64,000 nt of DNA, from contig JACJWY010000002.1 in the NCBI GenBank assembly GCA_020636955.1, positions 124,001 to 188,000 of the forward strand, given 5' to 3'. Each line of letters opens with the position of its first letter. Positions within the stretch are counted from its first letter, which is position 1. A program made the translations under genes and the position numbers. The notes beneath the pieces were generated by a model. The model did not search any database. It saw only the letters and a list, made by a program, of their open reading frames with translations, and was not told the origin of the DNA. This document shows positions 8,004 through 16,266 of this stretch, one piece after another. This DNA is from Thermoleophilales bacterium (GTDB lineage Bacteria > Actinomycetota > Thermoleophilia > Solirubrobacterales > 70-9).

Positions 8004-9617
8004 CTAGAGGAGGCGGCGGATCATTACCGCGAGGTGAAGGGCGAGGGCCGTGTCTCCGTCCTTCAGATCGACGTCCAGAACTTCCTCGATCCGCGAAAGC
8101 CGGTGGTAGAGCGACTGGCGTTCGATCTCCAGTTCCGTCGCCGCCTCGGTTTTCCGCCCGCCACTGTGGAGGTAGACCTCCAGGGTGTCGAGCAGATCCC
8201 GCCCCCGCTCTCCGGGCAGATCGAGCAGCGGGCCCAGCCGCTCATCACTGAACTGGATCAGCTCGGGGCTTCCGCGCATCGAGAGAAGCAGCTGACCGAT
8301 CTCGGTCCGGCTCGCGTCATGCCAGGAGCGGACCGGACCGGCAGCGCCCGCTTCGGCGGCAAACCTGGCCCGGACCAGGGCCGGAGCAAGTTCTTCCCAG
8401 CTGCCGGCCGCGCCGCCGATCGCCAGAGCGACCGAGGCCGGGTCGATTTCGTGGCGGGCGAGGACGGCCGCAAAGCGCCGGGCGAGTCGCTCCCGGGATG
8501 CGACGTCATCGGGTTCCGAGCCCAGGGTACCCCGGTCGAGGACCCCCAGCGCACAGTTGCCCCGGGAACCGAGCAGGGCGGGTCGATCCGGTTCCGCCAT
8601 CGCCGCCCGGATCGCCGGCAGCAGATTTGCCCAGGCCTCTTCGTAGCTGACCCCCGGGTCGATCGCATCGGAGCGCCAGACCGCGGCGATCGGCACCAGC
8701 TGACCATGCCGTCGGGGGAAACCGAGGGTGGAAGCTCGCCGGGCAGCCGCCAATGGTTCGGTCAAACCGGAAGCGAGCTCGAAGAGAAGATTGCCGCGAG
8801 AACGTGCTCTCAGCTCGGCTTCTTCCCCGCCGCGCATCAGCCCGAGCCCGACCGCCACCGCCGCCCGTTCCAGGGCGATCGGAGTGAAGCGGTCGAATTC
8901 GGCGTCGGTCTGCAAGGCGATCACCCTGCCCCAGTTCCTGCCGCGCACCATGACCGGCGCGGCCACCGCGCCTTCCGCCTGCCCGTGATCCCGATCCGAC
9001 CATTTGAGGCCGGACCAGGTGTCGACGACTTCATCCTCCTGCCGGGTCACCGATCCGACCGCGACCAGTTCCCCCCGCGCGTCTTCGAGCACGACCGGGT
9101 TTCCGATCCGCCGCGACACTTCCGCCAGCACCGATTCGGCCACCTCCCCTTCGAGGACCAGCCGGTCGAGAATCCGGTGGAGCTCCTCGCCGCGACGGGC
9201 CAGGGCATGGCCTGAATCGAGCAGGTTGCCATTTACCACTTCGGATACTTCGACGAATCTGATCCCGCGGCGGAAGGCGACCATCGGAATGTGCCGCCGG
9301 TTCGCTTCGTCGACCAGCGCTTTGGGGAGCTCCCGGTTCCAGGCAAACCCGAGTTCCACCGCGATTCCGACCGCCCCTTCAGCCTCGAGATCCCGAACGA
9401 AACGACGCTGGGCAGCGGCGTCCTCACCGATCGAGACCCCGGTGGTGAGGATCATCTCGCCACCCCGAAGAAGGTCGGAAACGTCGGGTACGTCGAGGGG
9501 ATGGATCCAGCGCACCTCGGCGTCGATGCCTTCGCTTCCGGCCACGAGTTCCGGCAACCCGGCCTTGACGATCGGGAGTTCGATGAATTCGGCGACGGTC
9601 AGCGACTGCGAAGCCAT
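8004..9617 (-). CDS. PucR family transcriptional regulator
   Basis: 537 residues. The N-terminal PucR/purine-catabolism-like domain (SLTVAEFIELPIVKAGLPEL...VRWIHPLDVPDVSDLLRGGEMILTTG) is clear, the central part contains a degenerate GAF/GGDEF-like sensor region, and the C-terminal HTH_30 domain (LLDTLEVYLHSGG...ATELEIERQSLYHRLSRIEEVLDVDL) is the family DNA-binding module. Members control purine, amine or other nitrogen compound catabolism; the target is unknown. I chose ATG at 9617 because the PucR domain begins there; a further upstream start at 9719 would add an Arg/Ser-rich tail unlike the family. Confidence 0.88.
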   Translation of the reverse strand: MASQSLTVAEFIELPIVKAGLPELVAGSEGIDAEVRWIHPLDVPDVSDLLRGGEMILTTGVSIGEDAAAQRRFVRDLEAEGAVGIAVELGFAWNRELPKALVDEANRRHIPMVAFRRGIRFVEVSEVVNGNLLDSGHALARRGEELHRILDRLVLEGEVAESVLAEVSRRIGNPVVLEDARGELVAVGSVTRQEDEVVDTWSGLKWSDRDHGQAEGAVAAPVMVRGRNWGRVIALQTDAEFDRFTPIALERAAVAVGLGLMRGGEEAELRARSRGNLLFELASGLTEPLAAARRASTLGFPRRHGQLVPIAAVWRSDAIDPGVSYEEAWANLLPAIRAAMAEPDRPALLGSRGNCALGVLDRGTLGSEPDDVASRERLARRFAAVLARHEIDPASVALAIGGAAGSWEELAPALVRARFAAEAGAAGPVRSWHDASRTEIGQLLLSMRGSPELIQFSDERLGPLLDLPGERGRDLLDTLEVYLHSGGRKTEAATELEIERQSLYHRLSRIEEVLDVDLKDGDTALALHLAVMIRRLL

Positions 9618-9645
9618 GCGCCGAATCGTGCCAGACGAGGGTCCG

Positions 9646-10704
9646 TCAGTTCCGCTTCTTGCGCTTGCGGAGCTCACCCTGCGGTTGCTCGCCCGGGCCG
9701 TCGGAGCCGTTCGGGTCATCCGGGTCCGGTTCGATTTCTTCCGCGGTTCCTTCGATCACGCCGTCCTCGGCGGCCCGATCGCCCGGTTTCGGCCAGGGCA
9801 TGGCTTCGCCCGTTCTCCAAGCGGGCGGTCTGCCCCCGGGCACCCAGCCGGCCAAAAGCAGGCCGATGTAGATGAACCAGATCAGGGTGAACAGAGTGAA
9901 GAAGGCAAAGACCACGCCGAGAGCGATTCCGAGCGAGCCCCAGAAGCGGGAAAGCAGGCCGGTTCTCATCGCCCAAAGTGCGACGTAAATCACGGATACG
10001 GTGAAACCGAGCAATCCGGCCAGACCCAGACCCTTTTCGAGCGGGGCCAGGGAAACTTCCGAACGCACGTCCTGGGCCGCGTCATCCGCGCAGTCCTCGA
10101 CGAAGTCCGACCGCTGTTCAGGAGTCACGGTCGACGTGGCGGCGGTACCCGTGCCCCCGGCATCGGTCGTGCCGGTATCGCCGGTGATCCCGGTCTTTCC
10201 TGTGTCCCCGGTTGCGCCCTTGTCGCCGGTCGCGGCCTTGTCGCCCGTCGTACCTGCTTCCCCGGTGGTTCCGGATTCGTCGGCGACCTTGTCGTTTACG
10301 CACTTGTTTATCGCCGCCTGATCGGGCGTCTTGAAGTCGGATGCCGCCTGGAGAACGGAACCCGCACTGACCAGGCTGCCAACCCCGATCAGGATCGGAG
10401 CGACGACCATCGCCCAGATGAGGGCCGAGCGGACCTGCGGGGCGCGAGCCGCGGCAGCCCGGAAGAGGAAGACCAGCGGTATCGCCAGTAGCGACCAGCC
10501 GATGAACTGCCCGATGCTGGCCAGGATCAGGCTGGACTGGTCCGCGTCGATCTCGCGCAAACGGTCGGCCAGGCCGACAACCCGTACCGCCGCCGAAGAT
10601 TGGCCGAAGGTCGCGAGAATGATCGCGACACCCGCCACCGAGGCAATGCCGGCAATCAGTGACCAGCGCTTTTCGCGCTCGATTATCTCGCTTGAGGTGA
10701 TCAT
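9646..10704 (-). CDS. Membrane protein with collagen-like Gly-X-Thr loop
   Basis: 352 residues. An N-terminal helix (WSLIAGIASVAGVAIILATFG), further helices at about 65-85 and 95-120, and a pair near 235-290 indicate an integral membrane protein. Between helices 3 and 4 lies a predicted extracytoplasmic loop (about 130-225) with a run of triplets such as TGDKGATGDTGKTG, a collagen-like repeat. The C-terminus is Pro-rich and acidic and ends in a basic KRKKRN tail. I recognise no family. ATG at 10704 is well placed. The gene lies 36 bases after the small minus-strand open frame at 10741-10911 and may be cotranscribed with it. Confidence 0.8.
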   Translation of the reverse strand: MITSSEIIEREKRWSLIAGIASVAGVAIILATFGQSSAAVRVVGLADRLREIDADQSSLILASIGQFIGWSLLAIPLVFLFRAAAARAPQVRSALIWAMVVAPILIGVGSLVSAGSVLQAASDFKTPDQAAINKCVNDKVADESGTTGEAGTTGDKAATGDKGATGDTGKTGITGDTGTTDAGGTGTAATSTVTPEQRSDFVEDCADDAAQDVRSEVSLAPLEKGLGLAGLLGFTVSVIYVALWAMRTGLLSRFWGSLGIALGVVFAFFTLFTLIWFIYIGLLLAGWVPGGRPPAWRTGEAMPWPKPGDRAAEDGVIEGTAEEIEPDPDDPNGSDGPGEQPQGELRKRKKRN

Positions 10705-10740
10705 GCTTGGGCCAGAAGGCTGGAAGAGCCTATCGGCCGG

Positions 10741-10911
10741 TCAGTCCCCGGAGCCTTCTTCCTCGTCCTCGCGAATCGGGTAGTACTCGTAATCGACCGG
10801 TTCCGCGATTCGGGAAATTCGCTCACCAACCGCCAGCACGAGATCGAACAGCGGCGACACCGCGACGATCGCGGATTCGAACCTGCGGGCGGTGGGATCA
10901 GAGGAGTCCAC
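10741..10911 (-). CDS. Small acidic protein (56 aa), hypothetical
   Basis: A 56-codon frame starting with GTG at 10911. The translation has an amphipathic core (FESAIVAVSPLFDLVLAVG) followed by ERISRIAEPVDYEYYPIRE and an acidic tail EDEEEGSGD. Codon third positions are strongly G/C, as in neighbouring genes. It precedes the collagen-like membrane protein in the same direction. No family is recognised and there is no strong Shine-Dalgarno sequence, so this is a tentative gene. Confidence 0.45.
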   Translation of the reverse strand: MDSSDPTARRFESAIVAVSPLFDLVLAVGERISRIAEPVDYEYYPIREDEEEGSGD

Positions 10912-10981
10912 TGGTCAATACGCTACAGGCACCTTGGCTGTAAACCTCCCCCACGTTCCCCTCGAAGCCGGGGCCAGTCCG

Positions 10982-11662
10982 GTGAACCCGCCCTGCCCCG
11001 CCTGTGGCGAACCGTTGTTTCCCTGGGTCGGGATGCCGGTTGGCTCGGGCATCGCGCACCGCTGCGAGGCCTGCGGGCTCGGGGTGCTGAGTCACGGCGA
11101 GAAGTTCAGTTTTCCTCCTCCGGTGGGGATGGAAGGCGATCGGGGCGCGGCGGAAGGCTCGGGCGCGCCCTCCGCTAAGCAAGCCGGCGTCGGATTCGAT
11201 CCGGGAACGTCGAAGGATGCGCTGAAGGAGCTGGATGGGAGCCGCGACGAAAACGGCGCATACGAGTTCGAAAACCGGGCTTCTCTGGTTTGCTGGGTTA
11301 CCGGCGGGGCCTGGGTTGGCCTGGGTACCGATCGCCGTTACCGCTTCACGCCTCAGGCGGTGACCGACCTGATCGCCGGCCGGGACCAGGTGGTTACCAG
11401 GGTGCGGTGGAGACCCCTTCGCGGGATCGCGATCACCTGGCAATCGGGCCTGAACATGTTCACTTTCGGCCAGAACGTGGTTCTCGGGTCGCTCGGCAAA
11501 GCGTTCCGGGTCCCGGCAGATCGGCCCTGGAAGCGCGGTCTCGACTGGTTCATTTCGGTCGCGGTCGCTCTGCCGGCGATCGTCGTCGCAGTGCCGATGG
11601 AATTGATCGGGATTCTCTTCCGCCGCGGTGCCTCGGCCCGGGCCGAAGTCCAGGTTCTCTGA
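10982..11662 (+). CDS. Zinc-ribbon protein with C-terminal membrane helix, hypothetical
   Basis: 226 residues from GTG at 10982, preceded by GGGG. The N-terminus has two Cys pairs, PPCPACGEPLFPW and HRCEACGLGVL, a rubredoxin-like zinc ribbon. The middle is variable and Gly/Ser-rich; the C-terminal half (YEFENRASLVCWVTGGAWVGLG...VTRVRWRPLRGIAITWQSGLNMFTF) is conserved-looking and followed by one hydrophobic helix (WFISVAVALPAIVVAVPMEL). Such a ribbon plus a Trp-rich region occurs in hypothetical proteins beside methyltransferases, but no function can be given here. The frame is also open upstream to a start at 10892, which would overlap the small minus-strand frame. Confidence 0.65.
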   Translation: MNPPCPACGEPLFPWVGMPVGSGIAHRCEACGLGVLSHGEKFSFPPPVGMEGDRGAAEGSGAPSAKQAGVGFDPGTSKDALKELDGSRDENGAYEFENRASLVCWVTGGAWVGLGTDRRYRFTPQAVTDLIAGRDQVVTRVRWRPLRGIAITWQSGLNMFTFGQNVVLGSLGKAFRVPADRPWKRGLDWFISVAVALPAIVVAVPMELIGILFRRGASARAEVQVL

Positions 11663-11691
11663 TCCGCAAGGGCCTCTACCCGGCCCGGATC

Positions 11692-12432
11692 TCAGGCCAG
11701 GAGCGCCGCGATTGCGGCCACGCCGTCACGGCTCGAATGAACCGGTTCGGCTCCGGGCACCCGATCGATGACGGTCTCGGCAGCCCGGGCCAGCAATGGT
11801 GGAGTCGACGGCAGGGTAACTACCGTAATTTCGGCCTCCAGACCGGCCAGCCGGACCGGATCCAGCGACCAGGCCGGCACCGCAGGGACCTCGATCAGAA
11901 ACGAGCGGGGAGCGGCCGGGCCTCGATCGGCGTCTTCGGCAAAGCGTTCCGCGCCAGCGCCGAGCGTGCGCAGCCGACCGCGCAGAAAGAGCTCGTAGGC
12001 CGCATCCTCGCCGCCGTCCGCGGCCGCGGTGCGGATCGCCTCGACGTCGGCTGACATGCCCTCGGTCGCCTCTTTCAGGGCCGCGAAGACCGGCGGTTCA
12101 ACCAGAAACGCCCGTGCGACCAGATCCGGATCGGCAAGGGCCATTTCCAGGGCCACGACCGCACCGAAACCGAGTCCGGCCAATGTGGCATCCCGGATCC
12201 CGAGTTCCCGGGTAAGCGAAGCGATCTCGATCGCCTGCTCGGCGATCGAGGTTTGCCGGTATTCATCCGAGGGAACCGACTGGCCCCAGCCTCGCCGGTC
12301 CGGAGTGACCAGGCGCCAGTTGCCGGCCAGCGCACCGACCGCGTCATCGAAGATAGAGGAGTCGGTGCCGGTGCCGTGAATCAGCAGGACCGGCGGACCG
12401 TCGCCCCGGTCGTTGAAATGGAGATCGCTCAG
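11692..12432 (-). CDS. Alpha/beta hydrolase-fold protein lacking the nucleophile; CTG start
   Basis: 246 residues. The fold is clear from the oxyanion segment PPVLLIHGTGTDSS, the strand-turn TPDRRGWGQS, and the nucleophile-elbow region ATLAGLGFGAVVALEMALADPD. At the elbow the expected G-x-S-x-G reads G-L-G-F-G, so the catalytic Ser is Gly. A C-terminal His (AEPVHSSRDG) remains. The reading frame has no ATG, GTG or TTG before the fold begins; the best start is CTG at 12432, which overlaps the stop of the upstream gene (CTGA) and is preceded by AGGGA at five bases. It may be a non-catalytic binding protein, or an enzyme with altered chemistry. Confidence 0.75.
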   Translation of the reverse strand: MSDLHFNDRGDGPPVLLIHGTGTDSSIFDDAVGALAGNWRLVTPDRRGWGQSVPSDEYRQTSIAEQAIEIASLTRELGIRDATLAGLGFGAVVALEMALADPDLVARAFLVEPPVFAALKEATEGMSADVEAIRTAAADGGEDAAYELFLRGRLRTLGAGAERFAEDADRGPAAPRSFLIEVPAVPAWSLDPVRLAGLEAEITVVTLPSTPPLLARAAETVIDRVPGAEPVHSSRDGVAAIAALLA

Positions 12433-12698
12433 CGGAGTCCCTGGCGGGCTTCCCGGACCAGGGTTACGGCTTCGGGGAAGACAACGCGGATCGCGTCTCG
12501 CACCTGCATTGCCTGCTGGTCGGAGCTGCCGGTCAGATCGAGCCGGCCGATCGAGGCCACGGTCATGTCGACCGCCAGCTTGATCGCGTTGTCAGCCCAG
12601 GCCACTTCCTGCGAGGACTGCATCTGCTCCGCCATCTCCTGCATGCGCGCACGGAGTTCATCGGGATCGCCAAACATGTTGAACGGGGAACCTTCCAT
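12429..12698 (-). CDS. Small protein of unknown function (89 aa)
   Basis: 89 residues, mainly helical, with a Met/Gln-rich first part (RARMQEMAEQMQSSQEV) and an amphipathic second part (NAIKLAVDMTVASIGRLDL...AMQVRDAIRVVFPEAVTLVREA). No signal peptide or motif is seen. The start is ATG at 12698. The stop overlaps the start of the alpha/beta hydrolase-fold gene, so the two are coupled and may act together. No family recognised. Confidence 0.65.
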   Translation of the reverse strand: MEGSPFNMFGDPDELRARMQEMAEQMQSSQEVAWADNAIKLAVDMTVASIGRLDLTGSSDQQAMQVRDAIRVVFPEAVTLVREARQGLR

Positions 12699-12786
12699 TA
12701 CCCCAATCTAGCGATCCGGCGTTGCCGGCCGGCAGGATGTCGCGAAATCGTTGCACCTGTCGAACCACATGTGAGCGAGCCGTCCG

Positions 12787-12792
12787 TAGCTT
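12787..12792 (+). promoter_or_regulatory. -10 box (TAGCTT) for leaderless TadE-like gene
   Basis: TAGCTT ends six bases before the ATG at 12799; no Shine-Dalgarno sequence is present. Confidence 0.4.
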
Positions 12793-12798
12793 CAGCAC

Positions 12799-13476
12799 AT
12801 GGCCGGCAACCTGACCACCGACACGAGAGGAACAGCCAGCGTCGAGCAGGTCGGCGTGGTTCTGCTCGTCGCGGCGGCATTTGCAGTGCTGATAGCCGTG
12901 CTGCTGCTCGGCCCCAAAGACCCGCCGGGCCATGGTCTCGGAATTCGGATTGCCAACCGGATCGCCTGTGGACCGCGGGAACCGGGGGTCTGTCGACAGC
13001 ATCCGGCGGTCTCCGCCTACGGGTGGAGTGTCGCCCGGGCCGTACGGTTCCTGGCCCCTTCAGCATTCGCCCGGACCGCGCCGGACGGAACGCTTCTCGT
13101 GCCGGTGGATTTCCGTTACTGCCAGCGGCCGAGCTGCGCGATGCCAGCCGGCGATGGAAAGCTGACCACCGCCAATCGTCGGCTCACCATGTTCACCGAA
13201 GTCCGCCGCCTGCCGGGCGCAGCCGGCAGTTCCGGGGCCAGCTGGCAAATCACCTACTGGCTGTACCGGCCGTCGCTGGGCTGGGAGCGAGTAATTCGAC
13301 TGGCGGGGCCGACCGAAATCGAAGCTGCTTCCGGAACCCGTCTCCTGCTGGAAGACAGCCCCAGACTGGTGCCGCTGGAGATTCTTCCCGGCCGAAACCA
13401 CTACAAGCTGCCAGCCGGGGATGAGGCGCCCTGGCGGTGGAACGTGGAGCCGATCCACGAAGGGTGGTCGGCATGA
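12799..13476 (+). CDS. TadE-like (Flp pilus-assembly-like) membrane-anchored protein
   Basis: 225 residues. The N-terminus DTRGTASVEQVGVVLLVAAA is the TadE/TadG-type prepilin-like helix: a Glu close to the start of a single membrane segment that ends near residue 38. The remaining 185 residues are extracytoplasmic and contain Cys residues (ACGPREPGVC, CQRPSC) that could form disulfides. No tad secretion or flp genes are in the window, so it is either assembled by a remote locus or an orphan. Start ATG 12799 is preceded by a -10 box only. Confidence 0.6.
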   Translation: MAGNLTTDTRGTASVEQVGVVLLVAAAFAVLIAVLLLGPKDPPGHGLGIRIANRIACGPREPGVCRQHPAVSAYGWSVARAVRFLAPSAFARTAPDGTLLVPVDFRYCQRPSCAMPAGDGKLTTANRRLTMFTEVRRLPGAAGSSGASWQITYWLYRPSLGWERVIRLAGPTEIEAASGTRLLLEDSPRLVPLEILPGRNHYKLPAGDEAPWRWNVEPIHEGWSA

Positions 13477-13515
13477 GGCGGCCGCTCTGGGGTGGCCAGC
13501 CGGGCCGGGCCGTGG

Positions 13516-14427
13516 TCACCAGGCGACTTTGTGATCTTCCATGACACCGGTGGCCGACGCCAACGGGATTCCGTCAAGGCTGCCGCTGAAGGCGCCGAAC
13601 CGATGAACGTAATCCGAGCGAATCGGACCCAGCCGGTCATGGCGTCGACGTTCGGCACCGCCGAATTCGAAGACGAGCCCGGGGTCCCCCGTTTCACCCT
13701 TGAACCGAACCGCCTCCAGACCCTCGAACCGGACCGGGCCGGGTTCGCGGGGAACACCATCCACCCAGACCGACCTCTCGCTGCTGGTTTCCGAATCATT
13801 GATTCCTTCGACCAGGTTCCATCCCAATGCCCTGTCGTCGACGGAGGTCCCGATCCCGGCCGACCAGAACCAGGCAACGTGGCGGGCGTGATAGCCGGCC
13901 GACTCGTCGTCAACGCCGAATCCGTCAACCTCGAAAATCCTGCCGTCGGCCTCGATCTGGCCGGTCACCGGCACGCCGGCACGCTTGCGCGTCCAGCCCC
14001 AGCCCCGACCGCTCGGTGAGACCACCTCTATCGGCTCGATCTCGCCCAAACGAAGCGACGCCTTCACAAGTCCGGTCCTGACCTCCACCCGCGAACCTTC
14101 CATGGTCACCTCGGCCCGGCCCGGACGCAACTTCGTGTGCTCGAAAACCCGGCCTTCACCACCATCCGAGACCCGGTCCCAGACGGACCAGAAAGTCTGG
14201 CTGAACGGCCCGATCCTCACCACCCCGGCACAAAGCATCACTTCCTCGCCGTAGAAGCCGACGTATCGCCATTGTTTGCGCATCAAGCCCTTGTGGAGGA
14301 GAGGTTGATGGGCAGGCGGAATCGGCAGATCCGGCCTGTTCCCGGAGGTTCCGCGCCAAGGCAGGTCCACGGCAGAGCCTTCCCCGGGAGCGCCGGCAGG
14401 AGATGTGGAAGGGATCGTGCCGGCCAT
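13516..14427 (-). CDS. DUF2804 family protein
   Basis: 303 residues resembling the DUF2804 family: a short Pro-rich N-terminus, then DLPWRG..., RKQWRYVGFYGEEVMLCAGVVRIG, FWSVWDR, and a Gly/Trp-rich beta-strand second half (HVAWFWSAGIGTS, ALGWNLVEGIND). The function of the family is not established; members are soluble beta-rich proteins. The gene is divergent from the sulfotransferase gene with 21 bases between start codons and appears to use the complementary strand of the same -10 sequence. Confidence 0.75.
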   Translation of the reverse strand: MAGTIPSTSPAGAPGEGSAVDLPWRGTSGNRPDLPIPPAHQPLLHKGLMRKQWRYVGFYGEEVMLCAGVVRIGPFSQTFWSVWDRVSDGGEGRVFEHTKLRPGRAEVTMEGSRVEVRTGLVKASLRLGEIEPIEVVSPSGRGWGWTRKRAGVPVTGQIEADGRIFEVDGFGVDDESAGYHARHVAWFWSAGIGTSVDDRALGWNLVEGINDSETSSERSVWVDGVPREPGPVRFEGLEAVRFKGETGDPGLVFEFGGAERRRHDRLGPIRSDYVHRFGAFSGSLDGIPLASATGVMEDHKVAW

Positions 14428-14434
14428 TCCCGGC

Positions 14435-14441
14435 TACACTA
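14435..14441. promoter_or_regulatory. Overlapping bidirectional -10 boxes
   Basis: The seven bases TACACTA contain TACACT reading right and TAGTGT reading left. Each box ends exactly eight bases before its start codon (GTG at 14449 on the plus strand, ATG at 14427 on the minus strand). Both genes lack a Shine-Dalgarno sequence, so both would be leaderless and transcribed in opposite directions from one site. Confidence 0.5.
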
Positions 14442-14448
14442 CTCCGCC

Positions 14449-15441
14449 GTGTCTGAAACCGCCGATACAAACGTGACCGCCCCGGAGGCCACCTACGACC
14501 CCGCCGACGATGCGATGTGCAGCCGCGCCCGCGAACGCTTCACAGCGGACCGCAATCGTCGCCTGCCCCGCCGCCGGAACAAGACCGCGACGCTGCCGAA
14601 CATGATCATCATCGGGGGCCTCAAATGCGGAACGACCTCGATCCACCATTACCTCGGGCTTCACCCCGAGATCCACATGTCGAAGCCGAAGGAACTGAAC
14701 TTCTTCGCCGCGGAACAGAATTGGGATCTCGGTTTCGACTGGTACGAGAACCGCTTTGACTCGTCGGTGAAGGTCAACGGTGAATCCTCCCCTCATTACA
14801 CGAACCGGCCACGATTCAACGACGTCGCCGAACGGATCCACAACCATGTCCCGGACGTCAAGTTGATCTACATGGTCCGGGATCCGATCAAGCGGATCCT
14901 TTCGCACTGGGTCCACGCGACCGGTGCCGGTTACGAGACCAGGGAATTCGTCGAAACCCTTGCGCTGCCGGACACTGCCTATATCCAGCGTTCGCAGTAC
15001 TGGATGCAGCTGCAGCCCTACCTCGAATACTTCGACCGCGACCAGATCAGGATCATCACCCAGGAGGATCTCGGCAAGAAGCGCGACGAGACGATGAAGG
15101 ATGCCTTCAGCTACCTCGGTGTGGACGAGAATTTCACCTCCGAGCAGTGGGATCGCCAGTGGGAGAAATCGTCGGCCAAGCATGACGACAAGTACCAGTT
15201 CATGGAGAAGCTGATCAAGCTGCCGGGTTTTCGCGCCTTCGACCGGAATTTTGACCGCCTGCCCGAATCGATGCGCTGGATGGTCGAAAAGGTGGTCCAC
15301 GACCCGGACAAGCCCCCGGCTCCGAAACCGGAGATCCCGGACGATCTGATGGAAACCCTGAAGGGCCGCTTCCGCGAGGATGTCGCCGGCCTGAGGGAAT
15401 GGGCTGGCCGCGATTTCGACGGTTGGCACGACTACTCCTGA
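14449..15441 (+). CDS. Sulfotransferase family protein
   Basis: 330 residues. The PAPS-binding 5'-phosphosulfate loop is visible as IIIGGLKCGTTSIHHYL (residues about 43-60) and the 3'-phosphate motif as YMVRDPIKRILSHW. The rest matches the heparan-type/Sulfotransfer family (KPKELNFFA, WMQLQPYLEYF, SYLGVD). It transfers sulfate from PAPS to a hydroxyl or amine of a carbohydrate, lipid or other acceptor that cannot be predicted. No signal peptide is seen. I chose GTG at 14449 because it follows a -10 box; the open frame extends farther upstream but over the divergent gene. Confidence 0.88.
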   Translation: MSETADTNVTAPEATYDPADDAMCSRARERFTADRNRRLPRRRNKTATLPNMIIIGGLKCGTTSIHHYLGLHPEIHMSKPKELNFFAAEQNWDLGFDWYENRFDSSVKVNGESSPHYTNRPRFNDVAERIHNHVPDVKLIYMVRDPIKRILSHWVHATGAGYETREFVETLALPDTAYIQRSQYWMQLQPYLEYFDRDQIRIITQEDLGKKRDETMKDAFSYLGVDENFTSEQWDRQWEKSSAKHDDKYQFMEKLIKLPGFRAFDRNFDRLPESMRWMVEKVVHDPDKPPAPKPEIPDDLMETLKGRFREDVAGLREWAGRDFDGWHDYS

Positions 15442-15508
15442 CCCCGCAAGACCGGACCTGGCGCGACCGGATCGCATGTCCCGCCCGGTTGGAACCGGCT
15501 GCGGCGGG

Positions 15509-15514
15509 TAGTTT
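15509..15514 (+). promoter_or_regulatory. -10 box (TAGTTT) for leaderless RibD-C gene
   Basis: TAGTTT ends six bases before the ATG at 15521. No Shine-Dalgarno sequence is present. Confidence 0.4.
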
Positions 15515-15520
15515 GCCTCC

Positions 15521-16249
15521 ATGCGCCGGCTGATTCCCGATCCCGGACCGACCGATCTCGAAAGCGAGCTCGCGACCTACCGCCCGGCCGATCAGGACCG
15601 CGAAGGCCGTCCCTTTGTCGCGGTCAACATGGTCAGCACCCTCGACGGTCGCGCCTCGTCGCAAGGCAACACCAAAGCGCTCGGCTCTGACGCGGATACC
15701 GAGCACCTGCTCGGTCTCAGAACACGCTTCGACGCCGTGATGATCGGCGGTGGCACGATGCGCGCCGAACGCTACGGCCGGATCATCTCGCGACCGGAGA
15801 GCAGGACCCGCCGGGAGCAGGACGGACTGTCACCTGACGCTCTGGCGGTGATCATCAGCGGCGACCTCGACCTCCCCTTCGACGCACCCCTGTTCACCGA
15901 CGGCAACGGGCGGGTCCTGATCTTCACCCGCAAGAGCGAGGTGCCGGACACCGAGACCGAGGTTGACCTGGTGACGATTGACGGCTTGATCGACACGGCC
16001 GACGTTCTCGCTCACCTTCACCGCGAAGAGGGGATCCGGGCGGTGCTCTGCGAGGGCGGGCCGCACCTCTTTGGCCAGCTGGTCGCGGGGGATCTCGTCG
16101 ACGATTTCTTTCTGACGGTCACCCCGGTCGTGACCGGGGGCGATGCGCCCCGGATTCTTGAGACAAACCTTCCGGAGCGAGCCGAATTCGAACTGGTCGG
16201 CCTGCTGGAGGCCGACGGCGACCTCTTCGCCCGCTACCGGCGCGCCTGA
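15521..16249 (+). CDS. RibD C-terminal domain (pyrimidine/dihydrofolate reductase-like) protein
   Basis: 242 residues forming one RibD_C/DHFR-like domain: FVAVNMVSTLDGRAS (NADPH-binding strand), FDAVMIGGGTMRAERYGR, a central region VLIFTRKSEVPD, and VLCEGGPHLFGQLVAGDLVDDFFLTVTP. It lacks the deaminase domain of bifunctional RibD. Members reduce pteridine or pyrimidine-like substrates with NADPH; the riboflavin role is not proven because no rib genes are adjacent. It is leaderless by the -10 position. Confidence 0.8.
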   Translation: MRRLIPDPGPTDLESELATYRPADQDREGRPFVAVNMVSTLDGRASSQGNTKALGSDADTEHLLGLRTRFDAVMIGGGTMRAERYGRIISRPESRTRREQDGLSPDALAVIISGDLDLPFDAPLFTDGNGRVLIFTRKSEVPDTETEVDLVTIDGLIDTADVLAHLHREEGIRAVLCEGGPHLFGQLVAGDLVDDFFLTVTPVVTGGDAPRILETNLPERAEFELVGLLEADGDLFARYRRA

Positions 16250-16266
16250 TCGCCAAATCGGTTCCA

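Noticed and set aside
10871..10881. GGTTCGAATCC on the minus strand, identical to a tRNA T-arm loop
   Set aside because: The flanking bases do not pair as a T stem beyond two base pairs, no anticodon or acceptor stem can be drawn, and the bases are explained as codons of the small minus-strand frame.
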